This document shows positions 36,958-46,373 of a DNA stretch of 64,000 nucleotides, in pieces. Origin of the DNA: Sporolactobacillus kofuensis (GTDB lineage: Bacteria > Bacillota > Bacilli > Bacillales > Sporolactobacillaceae); the NCBI RefSeq assembly GCF_024125425.1, contig NZ_JAMXWN010000009.1:1-64000 (forward strand), written 5' to 3'. Positions within the stretch are counted from its first letter, which is position 1, and the number at the start of each line of letters is the position of its first letter. The translations under genes and the position numbers were made by a program. Under the pieces are notes generated by a model that was not told the origin of the DNA, ran no database searches, and saw nothing but the letters and a program-made list of their open reading frames with translations.

Positions 36958-38766
36958 TTAGTCATTTGTAATAGAGGGAGTCTTCATCTGATCGACAAGT
37001 GTTCCTACATAAGCAACTGCTTGACGGATGGTTTCAGGGTTAAGAATGTCTACATGAGCTTTTTCAATCAGTTTCTGCGGTGTTAGGCGACCGCCTTCTT
37101 TGAGCACAGACAGCCAGCGATCAATAGCGGGTTGTCCTTCGTGAACAATTTGTTCAGCAACAGCGGTTGCTACCGTAAGGCCCGCAGAGTAAGTGTAGGA
37201 ATACAATCCTGAATAATAATGCGGTTGCCGCATCCACGTTAATCCATCACTCGCTTCAAGTTGTATGGCATCACCCCAGAAACCTTTGAGGGTTTCATTG
37301 AAGAGATCGGTCAATCGAGAGGCGGTCAGCGCTTCTCCAGATTCGGCAATACGGAATACTTTACGCTGATAAACCCCTTCAAGTAAGTGTGTAACAAAAT
37401 TGTGATAATACGTACTCAATAATCGTTCAGTAACCGAACGTTTCATTGCATCATTCGTTGCATTTTTCTTCAAATAGTGTGCAAGAATGAGTTCATTCAT
37501 TGTTGATGGTGCCTCGACAAAGAATAGAGAAGGATCATAGTTCGCAAGTTTCTGTTTTTTTTGTGCGAGCATAAAATGACCCGCGTGGCCAAATTCATGA
37601 GCCAGGGTTAATATGTTTCAAATATCACCGGTCCATGTCATCAAGATGTACGAATGAACACCGTATGGAGACTCGCAAAATCCACCTGTTGATTTGCCCA
37701 CATTATCACTATAATCAACCCAGCGGTTAGTTAATCCTTCTTCAATAATTGCATGATATTCGGGTCCCATAATCTTCAGGGCATCGAGAAGGGCTTGCTT
37801 ACTTTCCTCAAATGTTGTTTGCGGACTCGTCGTATCTATCGGTGCGAGCAGATCCGCATAGGTAATCGTGTCAAGTCCAAGTGCCAGGCGCTTTAGTTCT
37901 GCAAACTTCTGCATATGCGGTGCAAGTTCTTGATAAATAATATCAAGTTGATTATCGTACATGGTTTCACTGACTTGCTGTTGTTGGAGCAGGTAGTCAG
38001 TCGCTGTCTTATAACCCCTCAACTTTGCAACAGCAACTGTTTTGTTCACTTCAGCAGCATAGACGGAAGCAAATGTATTTTTATACTGATCGAGCGTCTT
38101 TGTGAATGAATCATAGGCATTTCTTCTCAGTACAGTATCTCGAGTTGAAGCATAACTGTTCTCATAAAGTGTGAAAGACATTGGTACGGTGTTCCCATCG
38201 CTGTCTTTCACCGATTCGAACTGCATATCAGCAAGTTTGCTTCGAGAATAGATGGTATAGGGTGCTTCGAGAACTTCAGCAAGTGCTTTAATTGTTTTTT
38301 CCGCTTCCGGATGGAGTCTGAAAGGCTTTTTGTTGAATAATTTCCGAAAATAAGGTTGATATTCTTCGAGTTCAGGTACTTCTTGTATCAAAGCATGGAG
38401 GTGTGAATCATCGAGATCCATTAATTCATCTTCAAAGAAAGAGAGCGTCGCTTCCATTTGTGCATTTGCAGCATCTGCGCGTGCAGCGTCCGCCTGATTT
38501 TCAGGATCGCTGCTATCCGCTGCTTGTTTCAAACTCACGTATGCAGTTAGACGCCATAATCTGGCCGAGAAGTCAAAATAGTCTTCCAAATTACTCAGAA
38601 GAGAAGAGGCACTCACGAACAGTTTTCCCTGACGTAATGCTAATTCTTTGGCACTTTTGGTTAGCGCATTCAATTCTATAAGAAATGCTTCACGTGACGG
38701 GAAGATGTCTTCCAATTTCCAAGTCGTTTCAATTGGAACCTGATTTCTAGTTAAACGTTGATCCAT
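36958..38766 (-). pseudogene. pepF: Oligoendopeptidase F, interrupted by one in-frame TGA
   Basis: Reading on the minus strand from ATG 38766 (GAGGG six bases upstream) gives an M3 peptidase of normal length, 602 codons, except for a single TGA at 37620-37618. The text on both sides is in the same frame and fully conserved: ILMTWTGDI before the stop, then NILTLAHEFGHAGHFMLA, which is the zinc motif HEFGH. The later NELILAHYL and SYTYSAGL blocks are intact. So one point change separates the enzyme into a 382-aa fragment without the zinc site and a 3' part with no ribosome binding site. No other damage is seen, so the lesion is recent, a sequencing error, or read through. PepF trims oligopeptides in the cytoplasm. 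Confidence 0.88.
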
Positions 38767-38986
38767 GTTCATCCCTCGATTCATAATTACTTCCATTATT
38801 TTACCATAAGAAACTATTTTCAAACCAAAGTCCTGGATTAGTAAACCATTGCTTTTTATGATTACGGAGAAAAATAAGTGGACAGCAAAAACTAATCTAT
38901 ATATACTTACTTACATAAAGTAATTAATGATTTGTTTATCAACTATAAAAAATTAATTGACCATAAATGACTCTGGAGGGATTTTC

Positions 38987-39835
38987 ATGAACTTTCATCA
39001 AGCACCAAATACCTATGTGGATCAAGTATTCTTGTATGTAAATAATCTCGATCGATCGAAGGATTTTTATTCAGGGATGCTCGGTCTACACGTTCTAAAG
39101 GAAGAAGAACGTACGGTCACATTTTCAGCAAATGGAACGGATCCATTGATTACGGTGGAGCGTCCTGAAGATGTACTTCCACAGTTAAGGAGAAGTGCAG
39201 GCTTGTACCATTTTGCAATGCTGGTTCCGACTCGGAAGGACTTAGCAGCGGTAATTCAACACTTATTGAAGGAGGAATACCCACTTGTTGGTGCTTCGGA
39301 TCATGCTGTGAGTGAAGCACTTTACCTTGAAGACCCTGATGGCAATGGTATTGAAATTTATCGTGACCGTCCTTCGGATCAATGGAAATGGCAAAATGGG
39401 ACAGTATTTATGCCGACGGAAGCGATGGATGAACACATTTTAAGTGAATTAAATGGTGAACCGTGGACTGGACTTCCTTCTGGAACAAAAATGGGGCATT
39501 TACATTTGCAAGTAGCAAATTTGCAGGAAACTGAGAAATTTTATGTGGAAGCTCTTGGCTTTAATGTGGTTGCAAAATATGGTGATCTCGCAGATTTCGT
39601 TTCTACTGGGGGTTATCATCATCATTTCGGACTAAATGTCTGGAACAGTAGAGGAATTCCGGTGCAAGAAGGGAAGCATGTCGGCTTGAACTATTACAGA
39701 CTTCTCTTTCCTAGCGACAACGCAAGAAGCGAAGCGATTAAGCGTATCGAACAGTTCGGTTCGAGCGCTGAAAACAGAGGTACTCAATGGTTTACAAAGG
39801 ATCCGTCTGGAATTCAATTTGAACTTGCTCTTTAA
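38987..39835 (+). CDS. Catechol-2,3-dioxygenase-like VOC protein (CatE type)
   Basis: A 282-aa protein of two tandem vicinal-oxygen-chelate modules, the layout of B. subtilis CatE/YfiE. The first module (about 10-128) has VFLYVNNLDRSKDFYSGMLGL and the metal-side LYLEDPDGNGIEIYRDRP. The second (about 165-282) has KMGHLHLQVANLQETEKFY (His ligand) and ends in WFTKDPSGIQFELAL (Glu ligand); YHHHFGLNVW supplies active-site His. It probably cleaves catechol-like diols or acts on another ring substrate using Fe or Mn. GGAGGG lies six bases before the ATG. Confidence 0.87.
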   Translation: MNFHQAPNTYVDQVFLYVNNLDRSKDFYSGMLGLHVLKEEERTVTFSANGTDPLITVERPEDVLPQLRRSAGLYHFAMLVPTRKDLAAVIQHLLKEEYPLVGASDHAVSEALYLEDPDGNGIEIYRDRPSDQWKWQNGTVFMPTEAMDEHILSELNGEPWTGLPSGTKMGHLHLQVANLQETEKFYVEALGFNVVAKYGDLADFVSTGGYHHHFGLNVWNSRGIPVQEGKHVGLNYYRLLFPSDNARSEAIKRIEQFGSSAENRGTQWFTKDPSGIQFELAL

Positions 39836-39860
39836 ATTATGTTTAGACTATTCAACATGT

Positions 39861-39899
39861 AAGAAATAAACCCGCCAGTTGATGGCGGGTTTATTTCTT
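39861..39899. terminator. Bidirectional terminator
   Basis: A perfect 17-bp stem (39861-39877 with 39883-39899) with a 5-nt loop, shared by the VOC gene and the convergent DUF975 gene, whose stop codon it touches. Confidence 0.88.
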
Positions 39900-40660
39900 T
39901 ATTCAGCATCGTTGATTCCTGTTTGATTGTTCCTGATCAGCCATTCATAGAATGTTGCCATTGACGTGCTGATATAGGGAATCAGCCATAAATACATCCA
40001 AATGCTCCCCACACTACCTACAGCAAGAAAAAGAAAAGCTAGGATTTTAATTCCGATCGCATAAAAAATGGCAAACACGATGATTCCGGCAATTACCGGA
40101 ACACTTGTTAACAAACACCAACCAATAAAACTTAACCCAAGCAGAAACAGTTTCCACTTATGGCCGTTCATCAATTTTTTACTTTCCTTAATCGCTTTAC
40201 TTGCGGAATACTCTGGATGGTCGTAAAGAATATAGAAAACTTGTGAATAAGAAAACGCCTTGATGATTCCAGGAATGATCAAGAGAAGGAACCACAAAAA
40301 AAGTAAAATAGCCATAAAAATATTAACCCAGATCAGCTTAAGTACCCGTTTTCCATTATTGTAGATCGTAAATAAAATGGAAATTTTCGGATCTTGTTCA
40401 CGAATCAGTTCCAGAAAGAACCACATTGAGGCTATATTCATTGGAAATAAGAGCATTGCATAGATCATTTGAAAGAAGTACGAGAGCGGTGATGAGTCCG
40501 TTTGATTTGCCCAATTCTGAAAGCCACCGGATAATGCTACATCGACCAAATAGGGGGGAAGTGTGGAAATGAGGAATAACACAAGGACCAGCACGCCACT
40601 TTTCCTTGAATACCCTTGTAGTAATGTTCGTGCATTCTGTTTTATTTCTGAAATTCGCAT
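39899..40660 (-). CDS. DUF975 family membrane protein
   Basis: A 253-aa integral membrane protein. The N-terminal MRISEIKQNARTLLQG, the LLLIIPGIIKAFSYSQVFYIL segment region (about residues 125-148) followed by SASKAIKESKKLMNGHKWKLFLL are the hallmarks of DUF975. About six membrane segments are visible. The ATG at 40660 has GGAGG about 12 bases upstream; the frame remains open to 40777. No function is known for this family. Confidence 0.83.
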   Translation of the reverse strand: MRISEIKQNARTLLQGYSRKSGVLVLVLFLISTLPPYLVDVALSGGFQNWANQTDSSPLSYFFQMIYAMLLFPMNIASMWFFLELIREQDPKISILFTIYNNGKRVLKLIWVNIFMAILLFLWFLLLIIPGIIKAFSYSQVFYILYDHPEYSASKAIKESKKLMNGHKWKLFLLGLSFIGWCLLTSVPVIAGIIVFAIFYAIGIKILAFLFLAVGSVGSIWMYLWLIPYISTSMATFYEWLIRNNQTGINDAE

Positions 40661-40803
40661 AGAATTGCGATCCCTCCTTAAAATATCTACTGCACATTGT
40701 ACCATAGTCATCCAATTCAACAGTTCGTCGAAAGAGAACAATGAAAGGTACCTGAAGAAACAGATCAAACTATTCAAAAATGAGAGAGTTCGTTATAATC
40801 TTT

Positions 40804-40902
40804 AGTAGCTTCTCTTCGATTCATTTATTATTTTTTGAGAACCCTTTATTTATGTCTATTCAAATCGTTTTATCGATAACCTTCCTTTGAAGAGAAGCAA
40901 CT
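40804..40902. repeat. Inverted repeat in the DUF975/MFS intergenic region
   Basis: Two 14-base arms (40804-40817 and 40889-40902) match as an inverted repeat at 13 of 14 positions, enclosing 71 AT-rich bases. Role unknown. No other feature is seen in the 339-base divergent gap 40661-40999. Confidence 0.4.
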
Positions 40903-40999
40903 GATTTGTAAAACGATATTGAGTAAAATGGATCCATTACGTGAATGGTAATTGCAGTAAAAGAGATGAACGATGACAACAAGATGGGAGAAGTTAATC

Positions 41000-42178
41000 A
41001 TGAAGAACAGTTATTCCCTCACCGCATTCAGTCTCTATTTAAATTATTTGATACATGGCGTCGGGCTCATTATTCTTGCGCAGAATATGGAGTTTCTGGC
41101 CAAGCAGTGGCATACCAATACGCTCGCTGTAGCCATGGTTGTCTCCTCTTTAGGGATCGGCAAGTTAATTGCAGTAACCGTATCCGGAAAAATGTCTGAT
41201 CTATGGGGGAGAAAGCAATCCATTAGTATCGGAATGGTACTTTATTTATGCTTTTTCATAGGTATTTTACTTAGTCCTAATGCGCAAATTGCCTATGTAT
41301 TAGGCTTTCTTGGTGGAGCAGCAAATTCTTATTTAGATACCGGCACTTATCCTGCCTTAATGGAGGCTTTTCCAAAATCAGCTGCTTCTGCGAATATTCT
41401 TGTAAAAGCATTTATGCAAATTGGCCAGTTCATCTTGCCGTTTTTCATCGGTTTTCTGATCGCACATCAATTTTGGTTCGGTTATAGCTTCGTAGCTGTT
41501 GCCATCTTGTTGGTGCTTAACTTGATTTTGATTTTAGCGTGTCCATTTCCACCGATACAGGTCAATCAACCAATCACAAACAACAGTAAATCGAGTCCAC
41601 GATTCTCATTCACATCAGATGAAGTTTGGTTGATCTTGTTTGGTGCTATAGCGCAAATTCTTCTCTATAATCTGAATAACTGGCTCGCTGTGTACGGAAC
41701 TGAAGTGATTCATTTCAGCAGTGATCTAGGTCGCAAACTGGTCAGTTACGCTAGTATTGGTGCCATTATTTGTGTGCTGTTTACTTTTTACTTAAGCAAA
41801 AGAAGGGTAAGTACGAGTAAGATTGTGATCACTTACACATTTGCAACCACTGTGCTCTCTTTAATTCTCTGGCTTTTTCATTCGCCAACAGTAACGATCA
41901 TCGGTTCCATCTTGCTTGGCTACTTCTCATGTGGCGGTCTTCTCCAATTAGGCTTAATTTTGCTCGCTTCAGTGTCTAGAAAAGGGAAGGGGACGTTAAC
42001 CAGTCTGTATAACATATCAGAAGCCATTGCCTATTTTCTCATTCCGTTCCTTGTAAGTTTTGCCGCGGAAAAAGGCGTACAAAATGCATTTTTAATCAAT
42101 GCTTTGTTTGCGTTCATTGGATGTCTCCTAGTTCTGATCGTCTTTAGACGCCATAAAGAAACGAGTGCAGGACTATAA
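41000..42178 (+). CDS. Major facilitator superfamily transporter
   Basis: A 392-aa MFS permease with twelve hydrophobic segments. The loop between helices 2 and 3 reads GKMSDLWGRKQS, the conserved MFS motif A (GxxxDxxGRK). A central loop of charged and polar residues near 195-210 separates the halves. Substrate not predictable; small-size uptake or efflux systems of this type include organic acid and drug transporters. ATG at 41000 has GGAGA eight bases upstream; the frame continues upstream to 40973. Transcribed alone. Confidence 0.85.
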   Translation: MKNSYSLTAFSLYLNYLIHGVGLIILAQNMEFLAKQWHTNTLAVAMVVSSLGIGKLIAVTVSGKMSDLWGRKQSISIGMVLYLCFFIGILLSPNAQIAYVLGFLGGAANSYLDTGTYPALMEAFPKSAASANILVKAFMQIGQFILPFFIGFLIAHQFWFGYSFVAVAILLVLNLILILACPFPPIQVNQPITNNSKSSPRFSFTSDEVWLILFGAIAQILLYNLNNWLAVYGTEVIHFSSDLGRKLVSYASIGAIICVLFTFYLSKRRVSTSKIVITYTFATTVLSLILWLFHSPTVTIIGSILLGYFSCGGLLQLGLILLASVSRKGKGTLTSLYNISEAIAYFLIPFLVSFAAEKGVQNAFLINALFAFIGCLLVLIVFRRHKETSAGL

Positions 42179-42340
42179 GGGGCGATTATAATAAGTTGGG
42201 ATGTAATGAATCATAGCATTTTTAGTATGGAGTTCTAGAAAAGTTCGATCTAATTCATTGCATTAATAATTGTTATCATTTAGCCAAATATTTTTTACAT
42301 GATATACGATAGACATGTGTATGAACAGGGAGGGGTATTC

Positions 42341-43201
42341 ATGAAACTTGTTGCGATTGATGTGGATGGAACTTTATTGAACAGCAATGGAGAAATCAGT
42401 TCGGAAAATATCACAGCGATGAAAAAGGTGGTGGCGAATCATCATATTGTCTCGATTGCAACGGGGAGAACGTGCTTTGATGTCCGTCATTTATTAAAGG
42501 GCAGGATCTCAATCCCAATCATCTCGACTAACGGGGCAGCAATTTATGATGAATCGGATCGATTATTAAGTGCAGCACCTATTGATTTCGATACTGTACG
42601 TGAAATAATCGAGTGTTTGTTGGAAGCGCATATGTACATCGAAATCGCTACAACAAATCAGATCCTCGCCACTAGAAATGGCAGAAACCTATTCGATTTA
42701 GAATTAAAGAGACTCAAGGAAGACGTACCGTCGTGTGACGAACGAAAACTTTGGAAAATGTCGCAATCTCAATTTTCCCAATTTGGCTGGGCGCCGGTTG
42801 ATGACTTTCATAAGGTATTAACTGCAGATTTACCCGTGTATAAAATTTCTACATTTTCGTTTAATAAAGAGAAATTAAAGCAATTCAGAGTTCATTTTGC
42901 AGATCATCCAAAGGTAGATTATACCGCTTCATCATCTAATATGATTGAATTTATTCACAAAAATACGAATAAAGGGACCGGAGTGCTACAACTCGCTGAA
43001 AAATACCAGATTAAACCTGAGGATATTGTAACCATTGGTGACAGCTATAACGATTTTTCCATGTTTCATAGAGCGGGAACAAAAATAGCCATGGGAAACG
43101 CTGTGTCTGAACTTAAAGAAATAAGTTCATTGATCACGGAAACCAATGATAACAATGGTGTTGCCTATGCATTAAATTATCAGTTGAATCTAGTTGAGTG
43201 A
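42341..43201 (+). CDS. Cof-type HAD-family phosphatase
   Basis: A 286-aa HAD phosphatase of the Cof/YidA subfamily (C2B cap). Motif I is AIDVDGTLLN (residues 5-14, nucleophile Asp), motif II SIATGR (about 46-51), motif III Lys in NTNKGTG (about 213) and motif IV TIGDSYNDFSMF (about 232-243). Members dephosphorylate sugar phosphates, phosphorylated cofactors or flavin nucleotides. GGGAGGGG precedes the ATG by six bases. The 613-base gap after it (43202-43814) is AT-rich; I see only a small hairpin at 43643-43669 and one copy of a 16-base repeat. Confidence 0.88.
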   Translation: MKLVAIDVDGTLLNSNGEISSENITAMKKVVANHHIVSIATGRTCFDVRHLLKGRISIPIISTNGAAIYDESDRLLSAAPIDFDTVREIIECLLEAHMYIEIATTNQILATRNGRNLFDLELKRLKEDVPSCDERKLWKMSQSQFSQFGWAPVDDFHKVLTADLPVYKISTFSFNKEKLKQFRVHFADHPKVDYTASSSNMIEFIHKNTNKGTGVLQLAEKYQIKPEDIVTIGDSYNDFSMFHRAGTKIAMGNAVSELKEISSLITETNDNNGVAYALNYQLNLVE

Positions 43202-43734
43202 TTATTTTGGATAGCAAAATAGTGCGGATCGGAAATAAGAGGCCAAAATGATTAATGCAATGGATTGTGTAAAGTGTAAATGCCAGTAAATTATTAAAAA
43301 TATTTTAGGGAAAGTGGTAAATTCACATTTATTAATTACTACGTAAAATATAATTTTGACGAAGTAATGTCAAAGTTTTGCAGGAACGGTCTCTTATTAG
43401 CTGTTTTTTTACCTGTTTAGTTAAATTCATGAATCAGCAATTTTTGTAAAATAAATAAACCCTTTCATTCAATAGTCAATTCCGATCCACATCATTTCAT
43501 TCCGATTTATCCGTGCAACATTTGCTGCTGTTGATTATGCGTGCTATTAGGTTTAGTCAAAGTTACTTAAATCATGATTATGTAATCATCAACAACTGAT
43601 GGTTTAGACACATTCAAATCTTTTCTATGAGCAAAAATTTAATCGAGCAACCGTAATTTCGCTGCTCGAAATAGTTATGTGATACGCCAATAGGTACTTT
43701 AACGAATCTATGCACTGTCATCATATTGTGAAAG

Positions 43735-43750
43735 GATTACTGCGTAAAAC
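43735..43750 (+). repeat. 16-bp direct repeat, copy 1
   Basis: GATTACTGCGTAAAAC occurs here and exactly again at 45064-45079, 1329 bases away in the same orientation; ACTGCAC also follows at a short distance in both places. The copies bracket the SRPBCC and peroxiredoxin genes, and copy 2 lies 78 bases before the recombinase gene. Confidence 0.5.
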
Positions 43751-43814
43751 TAATGCCTTTACTGCACTAAATAAAACAATTTCATTATATTGCCTGATTC
43801 ATCACATCTTGACA

Positions 43815-44246
43815 TCAACGTTCAAGATACTTTTTGATATTCAAGAGCAGAGCTGTTTCCTTTTGCATCTGTTTGTTGATCATAGGCTCCATAATTTTGC
43901 CCAGTCCATGTGGTGTATACGATAAACTGAAGGTAACTTTTGTCTCCCCTCCTTTGTCTTCAAAAACGTAATCTCCTATCGGCCGTGCAGGACCGGAAAT
44001 CACTTTAAATGAAAGCTTGCGATCCAAGTCATAATGGGTGATCTCATAATCACCACTTATGTTCTTTCCAAAAGGTCCTTTCATTGTTTGAGAATACTTT
44101 GTTCCAACACCTATCTCCCCTTTCGTTTCTTTGTTTACTTTAATGACTGATGGCCGCCAAAGTTTATTATTATCACCATTTCGTATAAAATCAAAAATCT
44201 CATGAACCGGTTTCTTTATTGATATGGAATATTCTGCAGATGCCAT
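43815..44246 (-). CDS. SRPBCC family (START/polyketide-cyclase-like) protein
   Basis: A 143-aa single-domain SRPBCC protein with the helix-grip pattern: SISIKKPVHEIFDFIRNGDNNKLWRP at the N-terminus, VGTKYSQTM, ITHYDLDRKLSFKV, GDYVFEDKGGETKVTFSL and a long C-terminal helix. Such domains bind hydrophobic ligands; no catalytic role can be read. GGGGG precedes the ATG at 44246. It runs divergently from the peroxiredoxin gene 131 bases away. Confidence 0.8.
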   Translation of the reverse strand: MASAEYSISIKKPVHEIFDFIRNGDNNKLWRPSVIKVNKETKGEIGVGTKYSQTMKGPFGKNISGDYEITHYDLDRKLSFKVISGPARPIGDYVFEDKGGETKVTFSLSYTPHGLGKIMEPMINKQMQKETALLLNIKKYLER

Positions 44247-44377
44247 AATCGAACCCCCATGCACGATACGTTTAGTATGTAATTATTATCCAGCTTTTTG
44301 TTTCTAAGTCAATAATTAGAAAAACATGACTCGCAATAGTATTATAGAGACAATACCTATTTGGAGGTTCGACGATC

Positions 44378-45028
44378 ATGACTTCGCTACATGAAGAAAT
44401 CAATGCGACTATAGCTTCTTTTAAGAAAAAAGCATCACAAGAGAAACAGCGTCTATACGCGCAAGCGATTAAAGAACTTGAGGAATCTGGAGTCGCTCAA
44501 GGGCTTAAGATTGGCGATAAAGCGCCTAATTTTAGCCTCCCTAATCCATCTGGAAAGATCGTAAACCTTTCAGACGAACTAACCAAGGGACCTGTCATTC
44601 TCAATTTCTATCGTGGCGGATGGTGTCCTTATTGCAACCTGGAACTCAGAGCTTATCAACGCGCCCTTCCGGAAATACATGAGCTCGGCGCACAGATTAT
44701 TGCGATTAGTCCACAGACTCCTGATGCATCCCTAACTACGCAAGAAAAAGACGCGCTTGAATTTCCTGTACTCAGTGATAAAGATGGAGAAGTAGCAAAT
44801 CACTATCAATTGATTTTCAAACTGCAAGACTATCTTATTGATCTTTACAGACAGGCAGGATTCGATCTCGAAAAAAGTAACGGTAATCAAAAATGGGAAT
44901 TGCCAAAACCAGCGACCTTTGTGCTCGATCAAAAAGGAACCATTATTTTCGCCCATGTCAGTTCAGATTATAAAGAACGCACCGACCCAACCAAGGTTCT
45001 CACTATTATTAGAAATATGAACAAATAA
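44378..45028 (+). CDS. Peroxiredoxin-like (AhpC/TSA family) protein
   Basis: A 216-aa thioredoxin-fold peroxidase. After a helical N-terminal extension (1-45), the domain starts KIGDKAPNFSLPNPSG and has the active site RGGWCPYCNLEL with Cys at about 82 and 85 (CxxC, where AhpC1-type enzymes have only the first). The C-terminus ends PATFVLDQKGTIIFAHVSSDYKERTDP. It likely reduces peroxides with thiols in the cytoplasm. GGAGG lies nine bases before the ATG. The 128-base gap to xerS contains copy 2 of the 16-bp repeat. Confidence 0.87.
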   Translation: MTSLHEEINATIASFKKKASQEKQRLYAQAIKELEESGVAQGLKIGDKAPNFSLPNPSGKIVNLSDELTKGPVILNFYRGGWCPYCNLELRAYQRALPEIHELGAQIIAISPQTPDASLTTQEKDALEFPVLSDKDGEVANHYQLIFKLQDYLIDLYRQAGFDLEKSNGNQKWELPKPATFVLDQKGTIIFAHVSSDYKERTDPTKVLTIIRNMNK

Positions 45029-45063
45029 AGCTGACCTCTATTGGAACGCTTAACTTCAACCTA

Positions 45064-45079
45064 GATTACTGCGTAAAAC
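45064..45079 (+). repeat. 16-bp direct repeat, copy 2
   Basis: Exact copy of the sequence at 43735-43750, located between the peroxiredoxin stop and the xerS-like gene. It has no evident dif-like inverted arms. Confidence 0.5.
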
Positions 45080-45156
45080 ATTGACTGCACCCCCTCTATG
45101 TATTAAAATTTAATAGGAATACCATAAATTTACATTAATTAGCAGGAGGTCATTTT

Positions 45157-46269
45157 ATGGCTGATGAACGTACCCCCCATCTCTATGATCGCATTGATGA
45201 GAAAACGGCCCAGCTCCCTTGGTATGTTACGGAATATGTGAATAAGAAAATGCGTGTGATGTCGCCAAGATCGCTACTTAATTATTGCCATGATTACCTT
45301 ATTTTCTTTGATTGGCTACTCGCTGAAGGCTATTATCAAGGCAAACGAACCGACGTACCGCTTGGTTGCTTGGAAAAACTGACACCACAGACAGTTGAAA
45401 ATTTTCTCTCATATCTCCAATTCCGGCTGCAAAATGACAAATTTACGATCAATCGTAAGTTGTCCTCCTTAAAATCTCTGTTCAATTATTTGCAGAATGT
45501 TGCTGAGACCGAAGATTTGAAACCTTATATCGTACGCAACGTAATGGCGAAGATTGCTTTTAATAAAATAAAAGAAGATCAGGAAACCGTTGCTCAGAAA
45601 ATGGCAGGTAAAATCCTATGGGATGATGAGTATGAAGCTTTTCGACAATTTGTTGCTGAAGGTTATCGAGAAAGTGTTAAAGAGAACCAAAAGCTGCTCA
45701 ATTTCCACACGCAAAACACGGAGCGTGACACCGCAATTATTTCATTAATTCTTGGATCCGGTTTGCGTCTCTCTGAAGTTGTCGGATTGGATATCAAAGA
45801 TGTTGATTTTCAGAAACGGATGGTTCGGGTTATTCGTAAAGGAAACAAAGAACAATATGTATTCTTCAGTGAGCAAGCAGGTCTTGATCTTGAAGATTAC
45901 CTCTCAGTTCGTAACAAAAAATACAAGCTTCCTGCTACAAATCAGGCGCTTTTTGTATCGGCACCGATGGGACCAAAAGGTACTACACGCCGGCTCAGCC
46001 CACGTGCGATCGAAAACCTGGTGAAAAAATATGCGAAAGCATTTGGGAAACCTGCCCTCTCGGTTCATAAATTGCGGCACTCCTTCGCTACCCGTTATCA
46101 GGCAGAAAATAATGATATTCCCAAACTGCGACGCCAACTCGGCCATTCAGCAATTCAGACAACAATGATCTACACTCATCTTTCCAATGATGAACTAAAG
46201 GTAGCTGTCGATCATATGGATGACCATTTTGAAAAAGGAGATGAAAAGGAACAAGATGAGTTTACATAA
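45157..46269 (+). CDS. xerS: Tyrosine recombinase, XerS-like
   Basis: A 370-aa tyrosine recombinase, longer than XerC/XerD (about 300 aa) and close to XerS (about 356 aa) of streptococci, the single-protein chromosome dimer resolvase. The N-terminal core-binding domain has LPWYVTEYVNKK and YIVRNVMAKI as in XerS. The catalytic set is Arg in SGLRLSEV (about 203), HKLRH (His 304, Arg 307), LGHS (about 330) and Tyr in MIYTHLS (about 339). AGGAGG lies seven bases before the ATG. No difSL-like site is evident just upstream, where streptococci have it. It could also belong to an integrated element, but nothing else here looks mobile. Confidence 0.88.
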   Translation: MADERTPHLYDRIDEKTAQLPWYVTEYVNKKMRVMSPRSLLNYCHDYLIFFDWLLAEGYYQGKRTDVPLGCLEKLTPQTVENFLSYLQFRLQNDKFTINRKLSSLKSLFNYLQNVAETEDLKPYIVRNVMAKIAFNKIKEDQETVAQKMAGKILWDDEYEAFRQFVAEGYRESVKENQKLLNFHTQNTERDTAIISLILGSGLRLSEVVGLDIKDVDFQKRMVRVIRKGNKEQYVFFSEQAGLDLEDYLSVRNKKYKLPATNQALFVSAPMGPKGTTRRLSPRAIENLVKKYAKAFGKPALSVHKLRHSFATRYQAENNDIPKLRRQLGHSAIQTTMIYTHLSNDELKVAVDHMDDHFEKGDEKEQDEFT

Positions 46270-46287
46270 ATAATTTAGTGTTCATAA

Positions 46288-46331
46288 ATAAGCCCTCGAA
46301 ACTTGCTCAAGGCAAGTTTCGAGGGCTTTAT
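46288..46331. terminator. Hairpin between convergent xerS and yjjG
   Basis: A 17-bp stem (about 46290-46306 with 46311-46327) with only short T runs on either side; probably a bidirectional terminator. Confidence 0.65.
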
Positions 46332-46373
46332 AAAAGTAGGAATCGGTATCTGACAAACCTTATCCAAGGTTGT

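Noticed and set aside
37618-37620. UGA recoded as an amino acid
   Set aside because: Other genes in the window end normally with TGA and use TGG for Trp, and no selenocysteine signal or Sec-type homologue is known for PepF.
40945-41199. 84-aa plus-strand ORF overlapping the start of the MFS gene
   Set aside because: It is read in another frame of the MFS N-terminus and has no ribosome binding site.
43735-46269. Prophage or integrative element around the tyrosine recombinase
   Set aside because: No phage, conjugation or excisionase genes are present and the recombinase looks like a XerS-type resolvase; only the 16-bp repeat was kept as an observation.
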